Positions 11,091 through 22,189 of a stretch of 64,000 nucleotides of DNA are shown piece after piece. The notes under the pieces were generated by a model. It was not told where the DNA came from. It saw nothing but the letters and a program-made list of their open reading frames with translations, and ran no database searches. Within the stretch, counting starts at the first letter, position 1, and each line of letters opens with the position of its first letter. The position numbers and the translations under genes were made by a program. Source of the stretch: Globisporangium splendens (lineage: Eukaryota > Oomycota > Peronosporomycetes > Pythiales > Pythiaceae); assembly GCA_006386115.1 (NCBI GenBank), contig VFIW01000068.1, positions 207,203 through 271,202 of the forward strand, read 5' to 3'.

Positions 11091-13761
11091 GACTCACTCA
11101 GCGATCCAAACGACGATGACGGGTGGTGGAATTGTCCGACGCGCACACTCGACCAGTGGACGCGGCAGACAGACAAACGGACGGGGACAGTGCACCGAAG
11201 CAGAAAGATACGCAGACGCCCACACACTCACGATAATTACGCAAGTGGTGCACGCGCGCGGATCAATGCGGAGAGGAATCCGCCGGAATGGTTCGGTTTT
11301 TCTCGGCTTTGGGTTTGGAAAATGGCACAAAAACTCAGGCCAGCGGCGCATGATCGCTCGACCGCATCACCCAGGAAAAGAACCACTCACTCGACCTGAA
11401 AACGCAATGTTCGAGACAGCGGCATACAAAAACGAGGTGCAAATATCCAAGTATACAAATCCCAAGAGAACCGCCTCGCGCAACAAGCAAGCAACGTGCA
11501 GGCAGTACTCGACCGCCCCGACTATGGACACACAATCGTGAATAAAACATGTTTTAAACTGAGACGCAAGCCGACGAATACGAGAGGAGACAGCCATAGG
11601 AAAGAGGCGGTTGCCATCATTTTAGCCAATAAAAGTGACGGATTCGCTCATCGGGTCTGTCTCTTGGTCGAGGAAAAGGATCACGCGTACAGTTTACGCG
11701 CAGCAAAGTTGAGCGGTCTTTTCCGTGCACATTGGCGGTGTTGGTAGGGAGCGCAGTCGGCTCGCTCGTTTTAACACCCAGCACGCTGCAATTTGTGCTC
11801 TTTTGTCATGTCGTGGCGTCGTGTGCGCAGTCTGCAACGCTTTGCACCGGTGTTGCGGAGTTTTTGGCGTGGAAATGCGGCTCGTGCTTTCGATTCATGT
11901 TGGCGCTGCTTGGAGTCCTGAAGATACTTGAATTAGTTTAGAAGGTTACTGGCGGAGAAGATGGTTTAGTTTCGTTGGTGGATGGATCCTCAGTTTGAAA
12001 GAGGAGGGTACAGTAGGATGCGAGTACCGTACCGTATCGTCAGCAGCAATGAGTTTGTCATTGCTGAAGGGATCCACTGTGAATGCGACAACACAAACCC
12101 ACACCTGCAGAGCGAGCGATCAGATGATGGATGGAAGATGATGATGTCTTGTCAACCAAATCGGGTTCGAAATGCGAGAAGATTGCGCCACGAGGGCGTT
12201 GATGGCGTCGTGCGAAGCCATGATAATCACATCCAGAGCCAATTGTCCAAAACTGCTGCTGACGTACTGTGCGCGCTTCTTGTTGAGTGAACTGAGTCAG
12301 TGAGCTCAATGATCACACGAGTCGTTGTCATTAGGGGCACAAAGACTCGCAATCGTTCTATTTTTCTGTGGCACTTTGGCAACTGCTGACCGAGTTTTTC
12401 AGTTCAAAAGTCGCCATGTGCGCACCGCCAGAAGCAAGCAAACAAGCAACCGGGAAGTCCGAAAGTACAGTAGGCAAGATGTTGGGTGGGGGAATAGGGC
12501 GGGGGTGGGGTGAAGGAGGGACCAAAAGAGCTGACGGACCCTGCGTGGCAAAGGGTCGCTTGGACCTCAACGACCGTTTGGCCAATCGCGCGTTTCACAC
12601 GCATTTTGTCCAATGCAAGAGCATTAAATGAAGAATCAGTTGCATTATTGGTTGAGAACTGTTGTTTCTTTTGATTTGAACAGTCCTGTGAAGAAGCATA
12701 TTCTATTACATAGGTAAACATCAAGATTCGATTTTTGAACTCTTTTGTCCAATCCAGTCTCACTATCTGAAAATAATAGTGTTTCATTGGCTGTGAATCA
12801 AGATTCTTTGGCTGCTTTTCTCTCCTATGGAACAGCATATGCTATTAGAGAGCGGAGAAAATCGTAAACTCACCTGCAAAATTCGAAGGCAATGGGTGAG
12901 TGTGTCTCTTGGCAACTCGACCCATCCTGAAATTTCGTCTTGAAGACAGCTTTACCCAATTTATTCACATATCAGGAGTCCGTGGTCTCGATTGTGAACC
13001 TCTCTTTGCAGGTGGCTCGCGTCTTCTCACGATTCAGCCGCGTCTGCTTCATTTTCTGGCCATTCACAGAATTAGACACCATCAAATGCAAGGATGCTTT
13101 CTCTTTTTTGCACCAAATTCTATTATTCACTACCCACAATGGTCGTAAAAACTTTAAACGCCGACTGAATGGGCGGACCGCACTTAACGCGCGCACGAAA
13201 ATTTTGGAACCCATTTGGGGCCGACCGACGGCTACACATGAGAGAACGAACCAGCTGCTGGCGCGGCATTTGGTTGGCGCCAATCACCAACCCGCATTCC
13301 CGATTCCGCGCTCTTTCCCTCACGTCCGACCGCTCTCTCTCGCGCACGATTCTCTATCAGCGCCACACACGGCGCTCGAGAATTGTGGTTTCCTTCCAGA
13401 CTTCTCTTCCTTCAGCGTCGACGTACGCGCGTGCGTGTCGTGTCTCCTTCTGGTGAGATTCCCCCTCGGTTCTCCCCCCGTTCTTCCTTCTTCTAATTGC
13501 GTCTCTCTCTAGTGGATTGAACTGGGAGAAGCATCTGGCCGCCCGCGTGATTTTTTTGCGTGTCACGCCGACCTCGCGACAGGCACAAAGGGGTCGGTGC
13601 GCACTGCCAGCCGAAGCATTAGCGCTTGTTACAACTCGCGCGTGCTGCCCTGTTACACAGCGCAGCGGCAACGCTCGACGGCGGCGCAGTTTCCACACGA
13701 CGGCAGTTTGCAAGGACGAGGTGACCGCTCCCATCGAAAAGAGCGATTTCCCTTTCCGGCA
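11091..13761. other. 2.7-kb region without a recognised gene
   Basis: Only short, unsupported open frames are present. The region serves as the upstream flank of both the CCT gene (minus, ends 11090) and the FYVE gene (plus, starts 13762 or 13597), so both promoters should lie here. A GC-rich, CT-rich stretch just before 13500 looks like the proximal promoter or 5' leader of the FYVE gene. Confidence 0.4.
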
Positions 13762-15915
13762 ATGAAGACGTCGCACTTGCATCTGTCGCGCGATCGCGAG
13801 CAAACGGTCAAGATGCACCACCGCGCGATCCACCAGATCAATCAGGTGCTCGAAGTGTGTCTGAACTCGTCGCGAACGAAAGACCAGTGGACGTGTCTCC
13901 GCAAAGAGAAGCACCTGGCGATGTACGCGAAACGGCACGCACTGCCCATGGCCTCGTTGTATCTGCTCGGCGTGAACGAAGCGAAATGCGGCTTTGACGA
14001 AGTGTACGACCTGCTGAGTTTCGACTCGACCGAGAAGTTCCGGCTGATGATGGCGCTGATCTACGGCAAGGACTGCAAAGACGCAGGACTGATCTCGATG
14101 CGGCCGCGAAACGACCGGCTCAGCGAATGGTCCCTGAACACACAGCACGCGGCGATCTGGTTTGCGCTGCAGAATCGACGAAAAGCTGCGCTCGTGCGCG
14201 AGAAATCGTTCACGTTTTTCCAGACCCTGAAGATCATCTTACCCGAGCAACGCCCCAGTGGAATGACAATTGCTGGCCGGCCAAGTGAATGCGTGCAGAA
14301 GCGCACTATGGCGCTCAACTGGCTGCCATTCCCGGAGGCTGACGAGTTTGACTTCGATGACGCGAACGATGCAGTCAACTTGCAATACACTTTAATTATT
14401 GAGGAGCTCGAACGCGACCGGCTGCGGATCTCAAGCGTCACGAGCTCCTTCCATGATGGTGATGCACCCAGCGCGTCGTCACGGTGGACAGCACGTGCGG
14501 TCGCGCGCCGCCTCGTGCATCGCTCGATTTCGCGGTTAGAGGCAGCCGTCATCACATCCCGGATCAGTGACCAAGAAGTTCTCGCTCAGAATCAGTGGGT
14601 ACAGAATGAAGAGCGTGTGGCGTGTGTCATCTGCTGGAAGCAATTTAACGCGCTCTATCGCCGTCGTCACCACTGCCGTCTTTGTGGAGACGTGATTTGC
14701 GGATCGTGCTCCTCTATGCGACGAACCAGTGCGGTCTCGAAGAAAGACGTTGACAAAGTCCGAATCTGCCACCTGTGCAGCAACAAGGGTCGCGTGAAAG
14801 CTGACTCGTTTGCGTCAACGACCGACACGTTCCCAGGTCACCACACTACTGACGAAGAACTGCCGACCACCAAGTTCCCTCGAGCTGGCTTCTACCCGAC
14901 GCCATCTCTCCGAGCCATGGTCTCGTATGTTGACGAGGATGGTAAAGAAGACGAGTCCGGTTACGATGACTACATGGACGATACGGACGATGGGTACGAA
15001 GGATACATTGGGTGGGGTCCAGACTCGCTGCTTAGCGACATTTACTCGAGCCAAAAAGTGATTTCGATCAAATCAATCACTCGAAGTGACCTGAAGGTAC
15101 GATCCCTGGTCAACTTCTCAGTGGGGACGAAGCAAAGCTTAGCGAAACGATCCAACAGTGGCAGCGAAATCCAGACGAGGATGAACGACCAAGCGCGCTT
15201 TTCCGTGTCGTTTCTGCATCCTGCTGCGTTGGCACCGCCTGACGAGCACGCGCTGCAGCCCATTGTAGCCAACTACGGAAGCTATGAAGAGTATGCATTG
15301 ACCGGCAGCGACAGCGAAAATTCCAGCAACCGTCAAACGTCCGTATCGAGCTCCATTTTCAGACTCTCCGACCGCTACTACGTGGACGAAGGGTACTTCC
15401 TGCCAAAGTTGGATCCAGCGCGTGAGCAGCAACGTCTGAAGCTAATGAAAGTAGTGTGCTCGCCAGCGTGTACCTTGATCGACCCGCTGTTGATGAAGAA
15501 ATGTTGCGAAGTGGCAGCGTCTGCATTTGGCGTCACGGGTGCTTTCATTGCTCGCGTCGACGAACATCATGTCGGCATTGAACAATCTGTGGGAGTGCAG
15601 AAGCTGTACACCCATAATCAGTACTTGCGGCATGAAACGCTTTGCGACTTCGTGCTCGTGCAACTCGAGCATCATCCACTCGTGATCCTGGATTGCATGA
15701 TCGATCCGCGCACGCGGGACATCCCCATGGTGCAACAATTGGGGATACGCTTTTTCGTTGGAACGTGCATTCTCGTGCGCGGCTTGCCCATTGGCTGTCT
15801 GTGCGCATTCGACCAAGAAAGTAGCGATGATCAATTGATTACAACAAGATACGATCTTACTATCCTCGAGAACGCTGCAAGAAGCATTGAAGCGGAGCTC
15901 GAGAAACTTCTGTAG
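13762..15915 (+). CDS. FYVE zinc-finger protein with C-terminal GAF-like domain
   Basis: A single-exon frame of about 717 aa from ATG 13762 (MKTSHLHLSRDREQ). The frame stays open upstream to an ATG at 13597, but those 55 residues look non-conserved. A FYVE finger lies at about residues 285-342, with CVICWKQFNALYRRRHHCRL and then CGDVICGSCSS. The R(R/K)HHC core predicts binding to phosphatidylinositol 3-phosphate on endosomes. The N-terminal 280 residues resemble the helical and START-like region common in oomycete FYVE proteins, which I recognise only loosely. From about residue 566 to the end is a GAF-like fold (DFVLVQLEHHPLVILDCMID, GLPIGCLCAFDQ). FYVE plus GAF is a recurrent oomycete architecture. 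Ligand of the GAF part is unknown. Confidence 0.85.
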   Translation: MKTSHLHLSRDREQTVKMHHRAIHQINQVLEVCLNSSRTKDQWTCLRKEKHLAMYAKRHALPMASLYLLGVNEAKCGFDEVYDLLSFDSTEKFRLMMALIYGKDCKDAGLISMRPRNDRLSEWSLNTQHAAIWFALQNRRKAALVREKSFTFFQTLKIILPEQRPSGMTIAGRPSECVQKRTMALNWLPFPEADEFDFDDANDAVNLQYTLIIEELERDRLRISSVTSSFHDGDAPSASSRWTARAVARRLVHRSISRLEAAVITSRISDQEVLAQNQWVQNEERVACVICWKQFNALYRRRHHCRLCGDVICGSCSSMRRTSAVSKKDVDKVRICHLCSNKGRVKADSFASTTDTFPGHHTTDEELPTTKFPRAGFYPTPSLRAMVSYVDEDGKEDESGYDDYMDDTDDGYEGYIGWGPDSLLSDIYSSQKVISIKSITRSDLKVRSLVNFSVGTKQSLAKRSNSGSEIQTRMNDQARFSVSFLHPAALAPPDEHALQPIVANYGSYEEYALTGSDSENSSNRQTSVSSSIFRLSDRYYVDEGYFLPKLDPAREQQRLKLMKVVCSPACTLIDPLLMKKCCEVAASAFGVTGAFIARVDEHHVGIEQSVGVQKLYTHNQYLRHETLCDFVLVQLEHHPLVILDCMIDPRTRDIPMVQQLGIRFFVGTCILVRGLPIGCLCAFDQESSDDQLITTRYDLTILENAARSIEAELEKLL

Positions 15916-15929
15916 GGCATTCAGATCTC

Positions 15930-17302
15930 TTAAATTGGTTCGTCACGTGGTTCAATGAGGATCTCGTTCACCGCGACGTATGGAGGTTGTGTCACGGCAT
16001 AAAGCACTGCGTTGCCAATGTCTTCGGCTTTGAGCACCTCGTATCCTATTCGAACCCATCGTAAGATAGCAAAACACAAAAACGTAGCATATAAGAAGAA
16101 ATGAACCAACCGCCATTTAGAAAGTGAACCAAAGCCAACACGCCTACCAGATTCACCGCCGTAGAGCTTCATCGCTTCCTCGTCCACGCCTGAGGCAGCA
16201 TTCCCGTGGTTCACCAGCTCTGTCGCGACGTTTCCAGGCTGGATCGTCGTTACGCGCAGCCCCGAGCCAATGTTTTCAAGACGCAGCGTCTGCGCGAGAC
16301 ACAAGAGAAAAATAGACACAACACCATTTTCTATTAATCAAATGATATGAGTGAGGTAAATGAAGAAAACATGCAGTGAGTGTACCTGCGAGACGGCTTC
16401 GACGAACATTTTCGACGCCGAATACACGCCGAGCCCAGCAAACACTTTGCGGCCGGCGTCGGACGAGATGTTGACGATGTGGCCCGACTTCCGCTCCAGC
16501 ATCTTCGGAAGCACGGCTGCGATGCCGTTGAGCACGCCCTTGCAGTTGATGTCGATCGTCTGGAGGTGGATCAATACAAAGTCATTAGAGAGTCCAATGT
16601 GGAAGCAACAAACAAATGAAGGAAGGCAGCAGCTACGTACGCGATCCCAGCTGTCTTGGTTCACGTTCTTCAGCAATTCAAACGGCATCACACCAGCTAA
16701 ATGCAAATCGTGTGAGTAAATCCACAGAAGCTACTATGAAAGCATCAGTCAGCCAAAAGCCAAAACGTACCGTTGTTCACGAGGATGTCCACTGGCCCAA
16801 AGCTTTCCTCCGCCTTGCCTACGAGGCGGTGGAGCTGCTCAAGTAACAGAATCAAAAGTCGTCAGGCATGCATGCTGCATTTGCTACGCGGACGACAGCA
16901 GGCGCCAGTACGTACATCTTCGCGCTTGGTGACGTCGGTCTGCACGATCACGACCGAGTCGCTCGAGCCAAACTTGGCGCCGATCGACGCACGTACTTCC
17001 TCCAGCGCATCCACACGCCGCGCACCCAGCGCCACTTTGGCGCCGGCGCTAACGAGGCTCTCAGCGATGGCTTTAGTGGCATACGATTGCACATGTTCAA
17101 CCAGTGACACACGCGCACAAAACATCGTCAGATCAGCTCCACTCTCACAAGACACCAGCATACCAGGCACTGCAATTAATGACAAGCATATGGAAGAGAC
17201 GTAGCGCAGCTTTGTGTGCGGCCTCGTACCTGCGCCGATGCCTCCGGACGCGCCCGTGATCACGGCCACTTTGCCACTCAACTTGTCCGACGTGCTGCTC
17301 AT
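15930..17302 (-). CDS. Short-chain dehydrogenase/reductase (SDR), seven exons
   Basis: Exons 17302-17230, 17070-16916, 16837-16771, 16696-16641, 16559-16386, 16289-16148 and 16045-15930 splice in frame to about 260 aa, the usual classical SDR length. Motifs in order are TGASGGIG (cofactor binding), NNAG (assembled across an intron), NISSDAG (catalytic Ser) and YSASKMF (catalytic Tyr and Lys). It resembles NAD(P)-dependent 3-hydroxy-acid or serine dehydrogenases of the YdfG kind, though substrate cannot be fixed. The start at 17302 was chosen because the longer frame to 17545 would overlap the first exon of the divergent gene. Six introns in 260 codons is dense for this window. Confidence 0.88.
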
Positions 17303-17443
17303 TTCGCTGCTTCTTGGTGTTTCTACCAGAGGTTGCTTCTCTTCGCGATTCGTACTTAACAGAAGCACGTCACTAAAATGGAGTGGACCACGCTGTTTTA
17401 TGTTCGCATTCAAATGACACATTTTGCTGGCCAAATGGACGCC
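17303..17443. promoter_or_regulatory. Short bidirectional promoter region
   Basis: Only about 141 bp separate the start codon of the SDR gene (minus) from the chosen ATG of the dehydroquinase-like gene (plus). Both promoters must share or overlap this space. No specific element is identified. Confidence 0.4.
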
Positions 17444-18799
17444 ATGCGAGTGATGATGAGCCGCAGCATCGGTTCTGCACGGCGTCTTGCGTGCAGCGTT
17501 GGGAGCCACAGCCAGCACCAGAGCCTGCAGCGATGGACACAGCACATGCGCTGTTGTCCTGCGACGCTGCTACTCAGAACGCAGTGTTTTCATTCTGGTG
17601 GCCGTCCACCAGCGAAGAACCCGTTTGAGATCCAATTCGACCCGGAAGACGAAGCCACGATCTTTAAGGTGTCCAAGGCAGTTAAAGTGCAGCAGCCGCA
17701 GGACGAAGCGCTCGATAGTGAGATCCAAAATCTACATGCAGGTATGAGTCTAAGACCGCTATTGATGCTCAAAGCTTACTGCTATAGCTGACGAACTGCG
17801 TGTGAGCTGGAATTAATTAGAGCTCGCGGGCATCTTTGGCGAGGAACTGGAGGAATACGATGGAAACGGCAGCTCCATGGACGACAGCAGCACACCATCG
17901 GGTGCTCTTCACAATAACCAATCGAGCATCTCACCTTTCTCATTCAAAGAAAAATACTCTCAGTCATCAATGCTGCAATCCAACCTGCGAACGACCAACG
18001 ACAGAACAACTTTGCACCAACAAACAATCGCCATGAAAGGTGAAAGATTCAATCTCGACAAGGTGGATCACGCCCACACGCCCTCCCATGAAACCAACGT
18101 GCTCTCCAGCTTGAGCGGAAAGACTCCAAGTGTACTCGTCATCCATGGACCATGCAGCTTTGCACGCGACAACGCGATCGGGTAGCTCAGAGGAAATGCT
18201 GGTTCTTTGCTATTGTACATACGCTCACATTGTGCTATTGCAAAACAATTGACTTGGTTTGTACCTCCAGCACGACGAAAACCAAGCAAGCGCTGTGGCG
18301 TGAGATGCACGACACTGCCGCGCAACTGGGCATCGCAATCTCATGCCACGAATCGAACCTCGAAGGCGAGATCCTGGACTTGTTGCTCAACGCCGACCCA
18401 ACGACCAGCAGCATCCTTCTGTGCTTGAATGGTATCAAATGCATGTATAACTATTTATCATGGAATGACCAGCTGATTAATCTCCTTGTGCTGCATGGTG
18501 TGATGGCACAAAAAATAGGTCCACTATCAGAAACGCCATTGATCCGTCGCGCATTAAGTCATCTGAGCGATAACCAAGTCATCCTGGTGTCACCAGTGGG
18601 TATTGAGCACGGACCCGTACCAACGAGCGTACAAGGCGTTCTCACAGGTACACGAGATGCTTGACCATGGTGTAACTCATCCCTTTGGCTACGCTCTGAA
18701 ATGGTTGCCCTTCCTCTTTCTGTTTTGTATACGACAGGTTTCGCCTCTGCGCGGTTTGAAATCGCTCTCCAGGCAGCAGCTACTGAGATGCGCGAATGA
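17444..18799 (+). CDS. Type II dehydroquinase-fold protein, probably mitochondrial
   Basis: Five exons (17444-17741, 17821-18181, 18271-18431, 18519-18647, 18738-18799) give about 336 aa. The N-terminus (MRVMMSRSIGSARRLAC) is Arg/Ser-rich with no acids, like a mitochondrial presequence. The C-terminal 150 residues follow the type II 3-dehydroquinase (AroQ) pattern: VLVIHGP, ESNLEGEILDLLLNAD and a final segment TGFGSASFE-like joined across the last intron (TGFASARFEIALQAA). The loop that carries the catalytic Tyr and Arg in true AroQ enzymes is missing or unrecognisable, and the EVH catalytic His position reads LVS. It is therefore probably a non-shikimate relative or a divergent enzyme. Exon 1 acceptor choice (17820 rather than 17786) avoids a stop. 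Confidence 0.7.
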
Positions 18800-19461
18800 G
18801 TTTTTTTACTTTCGCATGCAAGAAGGTTATCATGTCGTTTAACGTTGTATGTAACCCGCATGTGCACACATCTGCGGATGTGTTGAGGTTATGAACGCAG
18901 CATGCTAGCGCAGGCAACACAATCCTTCGCTTGTTTGTTTAGACAGCCACATGGTTGCATTTTGTGTGTGGAAAAAGACGGAAAGAAAAGTCACACATCC
19001 ACAGCAAAAATAGAGCCAACATATGGACACGAATCCATGTGTTGAGATCCCAACAAGCCAATAAATCCACTTTTTACACTGCGTTTTTGTATACCAGCAG
19101 ACCTGTGGTCCTGACGCAAACTGTGTGAGGAGCGTAGCCAAATCGAGTCAGCCAGCGATTGGTGGCCGGGATTGGATCCTCAAAGGGTGCGTGTGGTTCA
19201 GAACACAGAGGACGTCGTCCCCAGATTCCGTCCGCCAGCCATCCGCTGTTCCAATGAAAGGTCGCAGATCGTGGATACGAGGTTTTTTGTCAAGCTGCCG
19301 AGGTTTTTGTTTCCTCCCGTCGTTTGACACCACACACAGGTCGAGGTTTTTCCGTTTGGCGTAGGGATCGGGGAGGTGGATGGTAGCGAGCGAAGCCAAA
19401 CATACACTAGGGGGAAGGAAACGTCGTTGAGAAGAACAATTGGCAACAGCAACCACAAACA
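18800..19461. other. Intergenic, no gene seen
   Basis: Short frames only. The stretch is the 3' flank of the dehydroquinase-like gene and the upstream flank of the second CCT-motif gene. Confidence 0.5.
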
Positions 19462-20542
19462 ATGACAACGACAGCAAGCAGCCACGTACGCCCTATTAGC
19501 CCCACACATTCGCCAACTACCAACACAGCAAGCAAGCGAGGGATGCTGGTGTCGCGCAAGCGCACGCGCGACATGGCCGACGCGCCACTGGGACACCACC
19601 ACCACATGAGCGAGCGCCACATCGACGAGAAGTGGTTCCTGCGCGACCTGCTAGACGCGTACGGCGGCGCGTGCACGCAGGAGGAGCAGCGCGCGCGCGC
19701 ACGCCGCCAAGTCGTCGACTTTCTGCATCGCCACAACCGCATCTCGCCCCACGAGGCGCATGCCGACCCCACAAGCGACAATTCGCTGCAGGTACGCATG
19801 TTTGTGCAGCAAACAAAGACATGCAAAGTTCGCAAAACACGTTGTGTATATATGCGCAATTTGTTTAGCCATCGTATGTGCTCGATTTGTTTTATTTATT
19901 TGTGAACATAACAGCTCTCACGCGCGCGAATGAGCTCTCAAGAGCTCTTCTTGAGCGTCGTGCTCGAATGGCAGCGCGCTGAGGAGACCCACGTCACGCA
20001 CCACAAGCACGTGGCTCGACGCATGAACAGCAACAGCGCGCATCTGTTGCACCACTCGCTATCTTCCTCTTCTAGCTCCTCGTACGGATCCGCGTCGTCG
20101 GATTCCGAATCGGAGGACACGCGCGAGCATCGCAAACAGAAACACGGCGAAGAGATCAGCCCCACAAGGTTCGCCTGTCATTTTTGTACCCATGTTTGCT
20201 GCGGCATAGTGTCGTCTAACTTGCTGTGTTTGTCCCTCACTTAGCGTCCACATCGTGCCTCGAGACCTGACGCCGTTGAATCTCGATTTCACCGCGTCGT
20301 CGCCGCGCGCATCGATGAAGAAGATCGGCATCTATTCGCCTCGGTCGCGACAAGAGCTGCTGCGCAAGTATATGGCCAAGCGCGCGAAGCGGCTGTCACA
20401 GAACACGGTGCGCTACCGCGTCCGCAAGACGCTCGCGAACGCTCGGCCGCGTGTTAAGGGCCGTTTTGTCAAGACGGAGCAGCCGCTCACGGCCGCGCTC
20501 GTGGAGTCCATGGTCGACGCGCCTGCCTCCAGCTCAAACTAA
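19462..20542 (+). CDS. CCT-motif protein (paralogue 2)
   Basis: Three exons (19462-19791, 19915-20168, 20245-20542) splice in frame to about 293 aa. A CCT-type basic motif lies near residues 229-271: RQELLRKYMAKRAKRL followed by VRYRVRKTLANARPRVKGRF. The core NARPRVKGRFVK matches the signature of CONSTANS-like regulators. The middle is Ser-rich with an acidic patch. It shares the motif and general layout with the CCT protein at 9736-11090 but little else, so the two are distant paralogues. Function as transcription regulator is inferred from the motif. Confidence 0.8.
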
Positions 20543-21047
20543 GATACTCCGATTTGCTCTTGCATCCAAACCGCCGGCCACACGCACACGCTAGAAAATC
20601 GGAGCCACCGATATTATTATTTGCTCGATTTTGTGTTTTGTAGTTTATGCAATTTTTACCATTATAATAAAACAGCGATCCATTGCCAATTGCTGAACAT
20701 ATTATGGGATTCATGCGCACCTTCAAAGCCCACAAAGTATTGTACTTCTACATTGAGTGGCATTCAAAGAGTGTTCTACTAAGCAAACGCGGTGTAAAGT
20801 GGGTTCAAATATTGTGCTCAAAATACACTGACCAAGCGCAACGCACAGCTGACAATCGAGCAACCAACCTTGACAGCAAGCATTCACTTATGATCCTAAA
20901 TCGGAAGAATACTGCAAAATACTGCCATCTGATTGGATAAAATTGGTTAGAAAAGCTTAATAGCCAATTAAGCACCGTTAACCCGAAATTATTGATTAAG
21001 TGAATTTGACAGGCATAACCGGTTACTATTAGATCACAGGAGACATC
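20543..21047. other. AT-rich intergenic flank of the retrotransposon
   Basis: No gene seen. The stretch is noticeably AT-richer than the genes to its left and ends at the 5-bp target duplication GAATC of the Ty3/gypsy element. Confidence 0.5.
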
Positions 21048-21052
21048 GAATC

Positions 21053-21475
21053 TGTAACGGGACTCGTTACACGACGTACACGTGCGTTGAGGAAGCGCAG
21101 GTGAAAGGAAGGGCACAGTGATAACACTGTGTCCAAGGAGAAGGGAGGGAGCTTTGCGCGTTACCGTGCAAATTGAGAAGTGAATTAAAACGTTAAAGTG
21201 CTAACATGCAATCGTAGTGACTGAAACCTACGGTGTCTCTCATTGGTAGATAATCGGATGTCCAGTCCGACTATCATCCAATGGGATTAAATCTTAACGG
21301 CTTAGTCTTATTGGCTAATATGCAAATGGCTACGTACAGTGTTCATGAGTGACACATATTAATGTGTCTCCAACTGTACGACGTGGGTGGGTTCGGAAGA
21401 GGTGGTAAAACCCATGTGGGAGAAAACCCACACTCTCCTGACCCGGGAACCCATGTAATGGGAGGCCCCATTACA
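21053..21475 (-). repeat. 3' LTR of the chromovirus
   Basis: 423 bp, from TGTAACGG to CATTACA on the plus strand. It is the left LTR and lies 3' in element orientation. It differs from its partner at four sites that I can count (near 21236, 21333, 21464 and 21470). Confidence 0.95.
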
Positions 21476-21487
21476 TCATCCCCCCGT
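21476..21487 (-). promoter_or_regulatory. Putative polypurine tract
   Basis: On the minus strand the sequence just before the 3' LTR is ACGGGGGGATGA. It is purine-rich and correctly placed for plus-strand priming of an LTR element. Confidence 0.6.
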
Positions 21488-21685
21488 AAAGCGATTGGTC
21501 ACGTAGAAACGCGCGCGACCAATCCATCTTGTGTTCTTCTGTGTTCTTTGGTGTTCTTCCGTGTTCGGAGGAACTGGTCACAGAAGGCAGAGCACTGAGT
21601 CTTGCGGGCTCAGTTCTCAGTGTGCGCCGTGCCCAACAGAGAGCTTTCCAGACGCCGCAAGCTGTGCGAGGTGAACCTCGTACAA

Positions 21686-22189
21686 ATGTCTTCAATCGAC
21701 AGTGATGCTGTTGACTACGAGTCGAGTAGCGAGGAGGTGACTCCTTGCAACACTCCAATGAGTAGCACCACGACGAATGTCGTGCGTGACGATCGGGAGG
21801 AAGAAGCCGAGTCTTCTTCCGTTGACCGTTCGAATCTCAAACGAAACGAAGCGAAACGTTCGTCGTCCGCGGCCCTCTTGAATGAGCCTACGCGGAAGAA
21901 GCGTCGTGAGGAGGGATCTCCTCACGGAGAAACGAGCGGATCCACCGTGGCGGTTGCCATTTCCGACGTCGGAGCGTCGGAAAGCGCGGCATCTGCCAAC
22001 ACGATGGAAAATCTCGGTCGGGAAGGATTAGCGTCAGCTGATCCCGACCTGGTGAATGCAGCGAGAAATATCCTTCTCTCGCTGGACGCGTCCAATTGTG
22101 AACTGGAAGCTGTCGATCCACTCGAGGACTTGCTCTTCGATGTGGAATCCGAATCTGATGCGCAGGTTACTGCGTCATCGGGGGAATAG
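21686..22189 (+). CDS. Antisense accessory ORF of the chromovirus, part A
   Basis: A 167-codon frame from ATG 21686 (MSSIDSDAVDYESSSEE), running opposite to gag-pol in the space between the pol stop and the 3' LTR. The protein is acidic and Ser-rich with a basic patch TRKKRRE that could be a nuclear localisation signal. No known domain is recognised. It overlaps the next antisense frame (part B, from 22056) in a different register. The two may form one protein by an intron, a frameshift or after a mutation. Confidence 0.5.
   Translation: MSSIDSDAVDYESSSEEVTPCNTPMSSTTTNVVRDDREEEAESSSVDRSNLKRNEAKRSSSAALLNEPTRKKRREEGSPHGETSGSTVAVAISDVGASESAASANTMENLGREGLASADPDLVNAARNILLSLDASNCELEAVDPLEDLLFDVESESDAQVTASSGE

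Noticed and set aside
17303..17545. N-terminal extension of the SDR to 17545
   Set aside because: It would overlap the start of the divergent gene. The added residues are unlike SDR N-termini, and a good ATG precedes the TGASGGIG motif at the normal distance.
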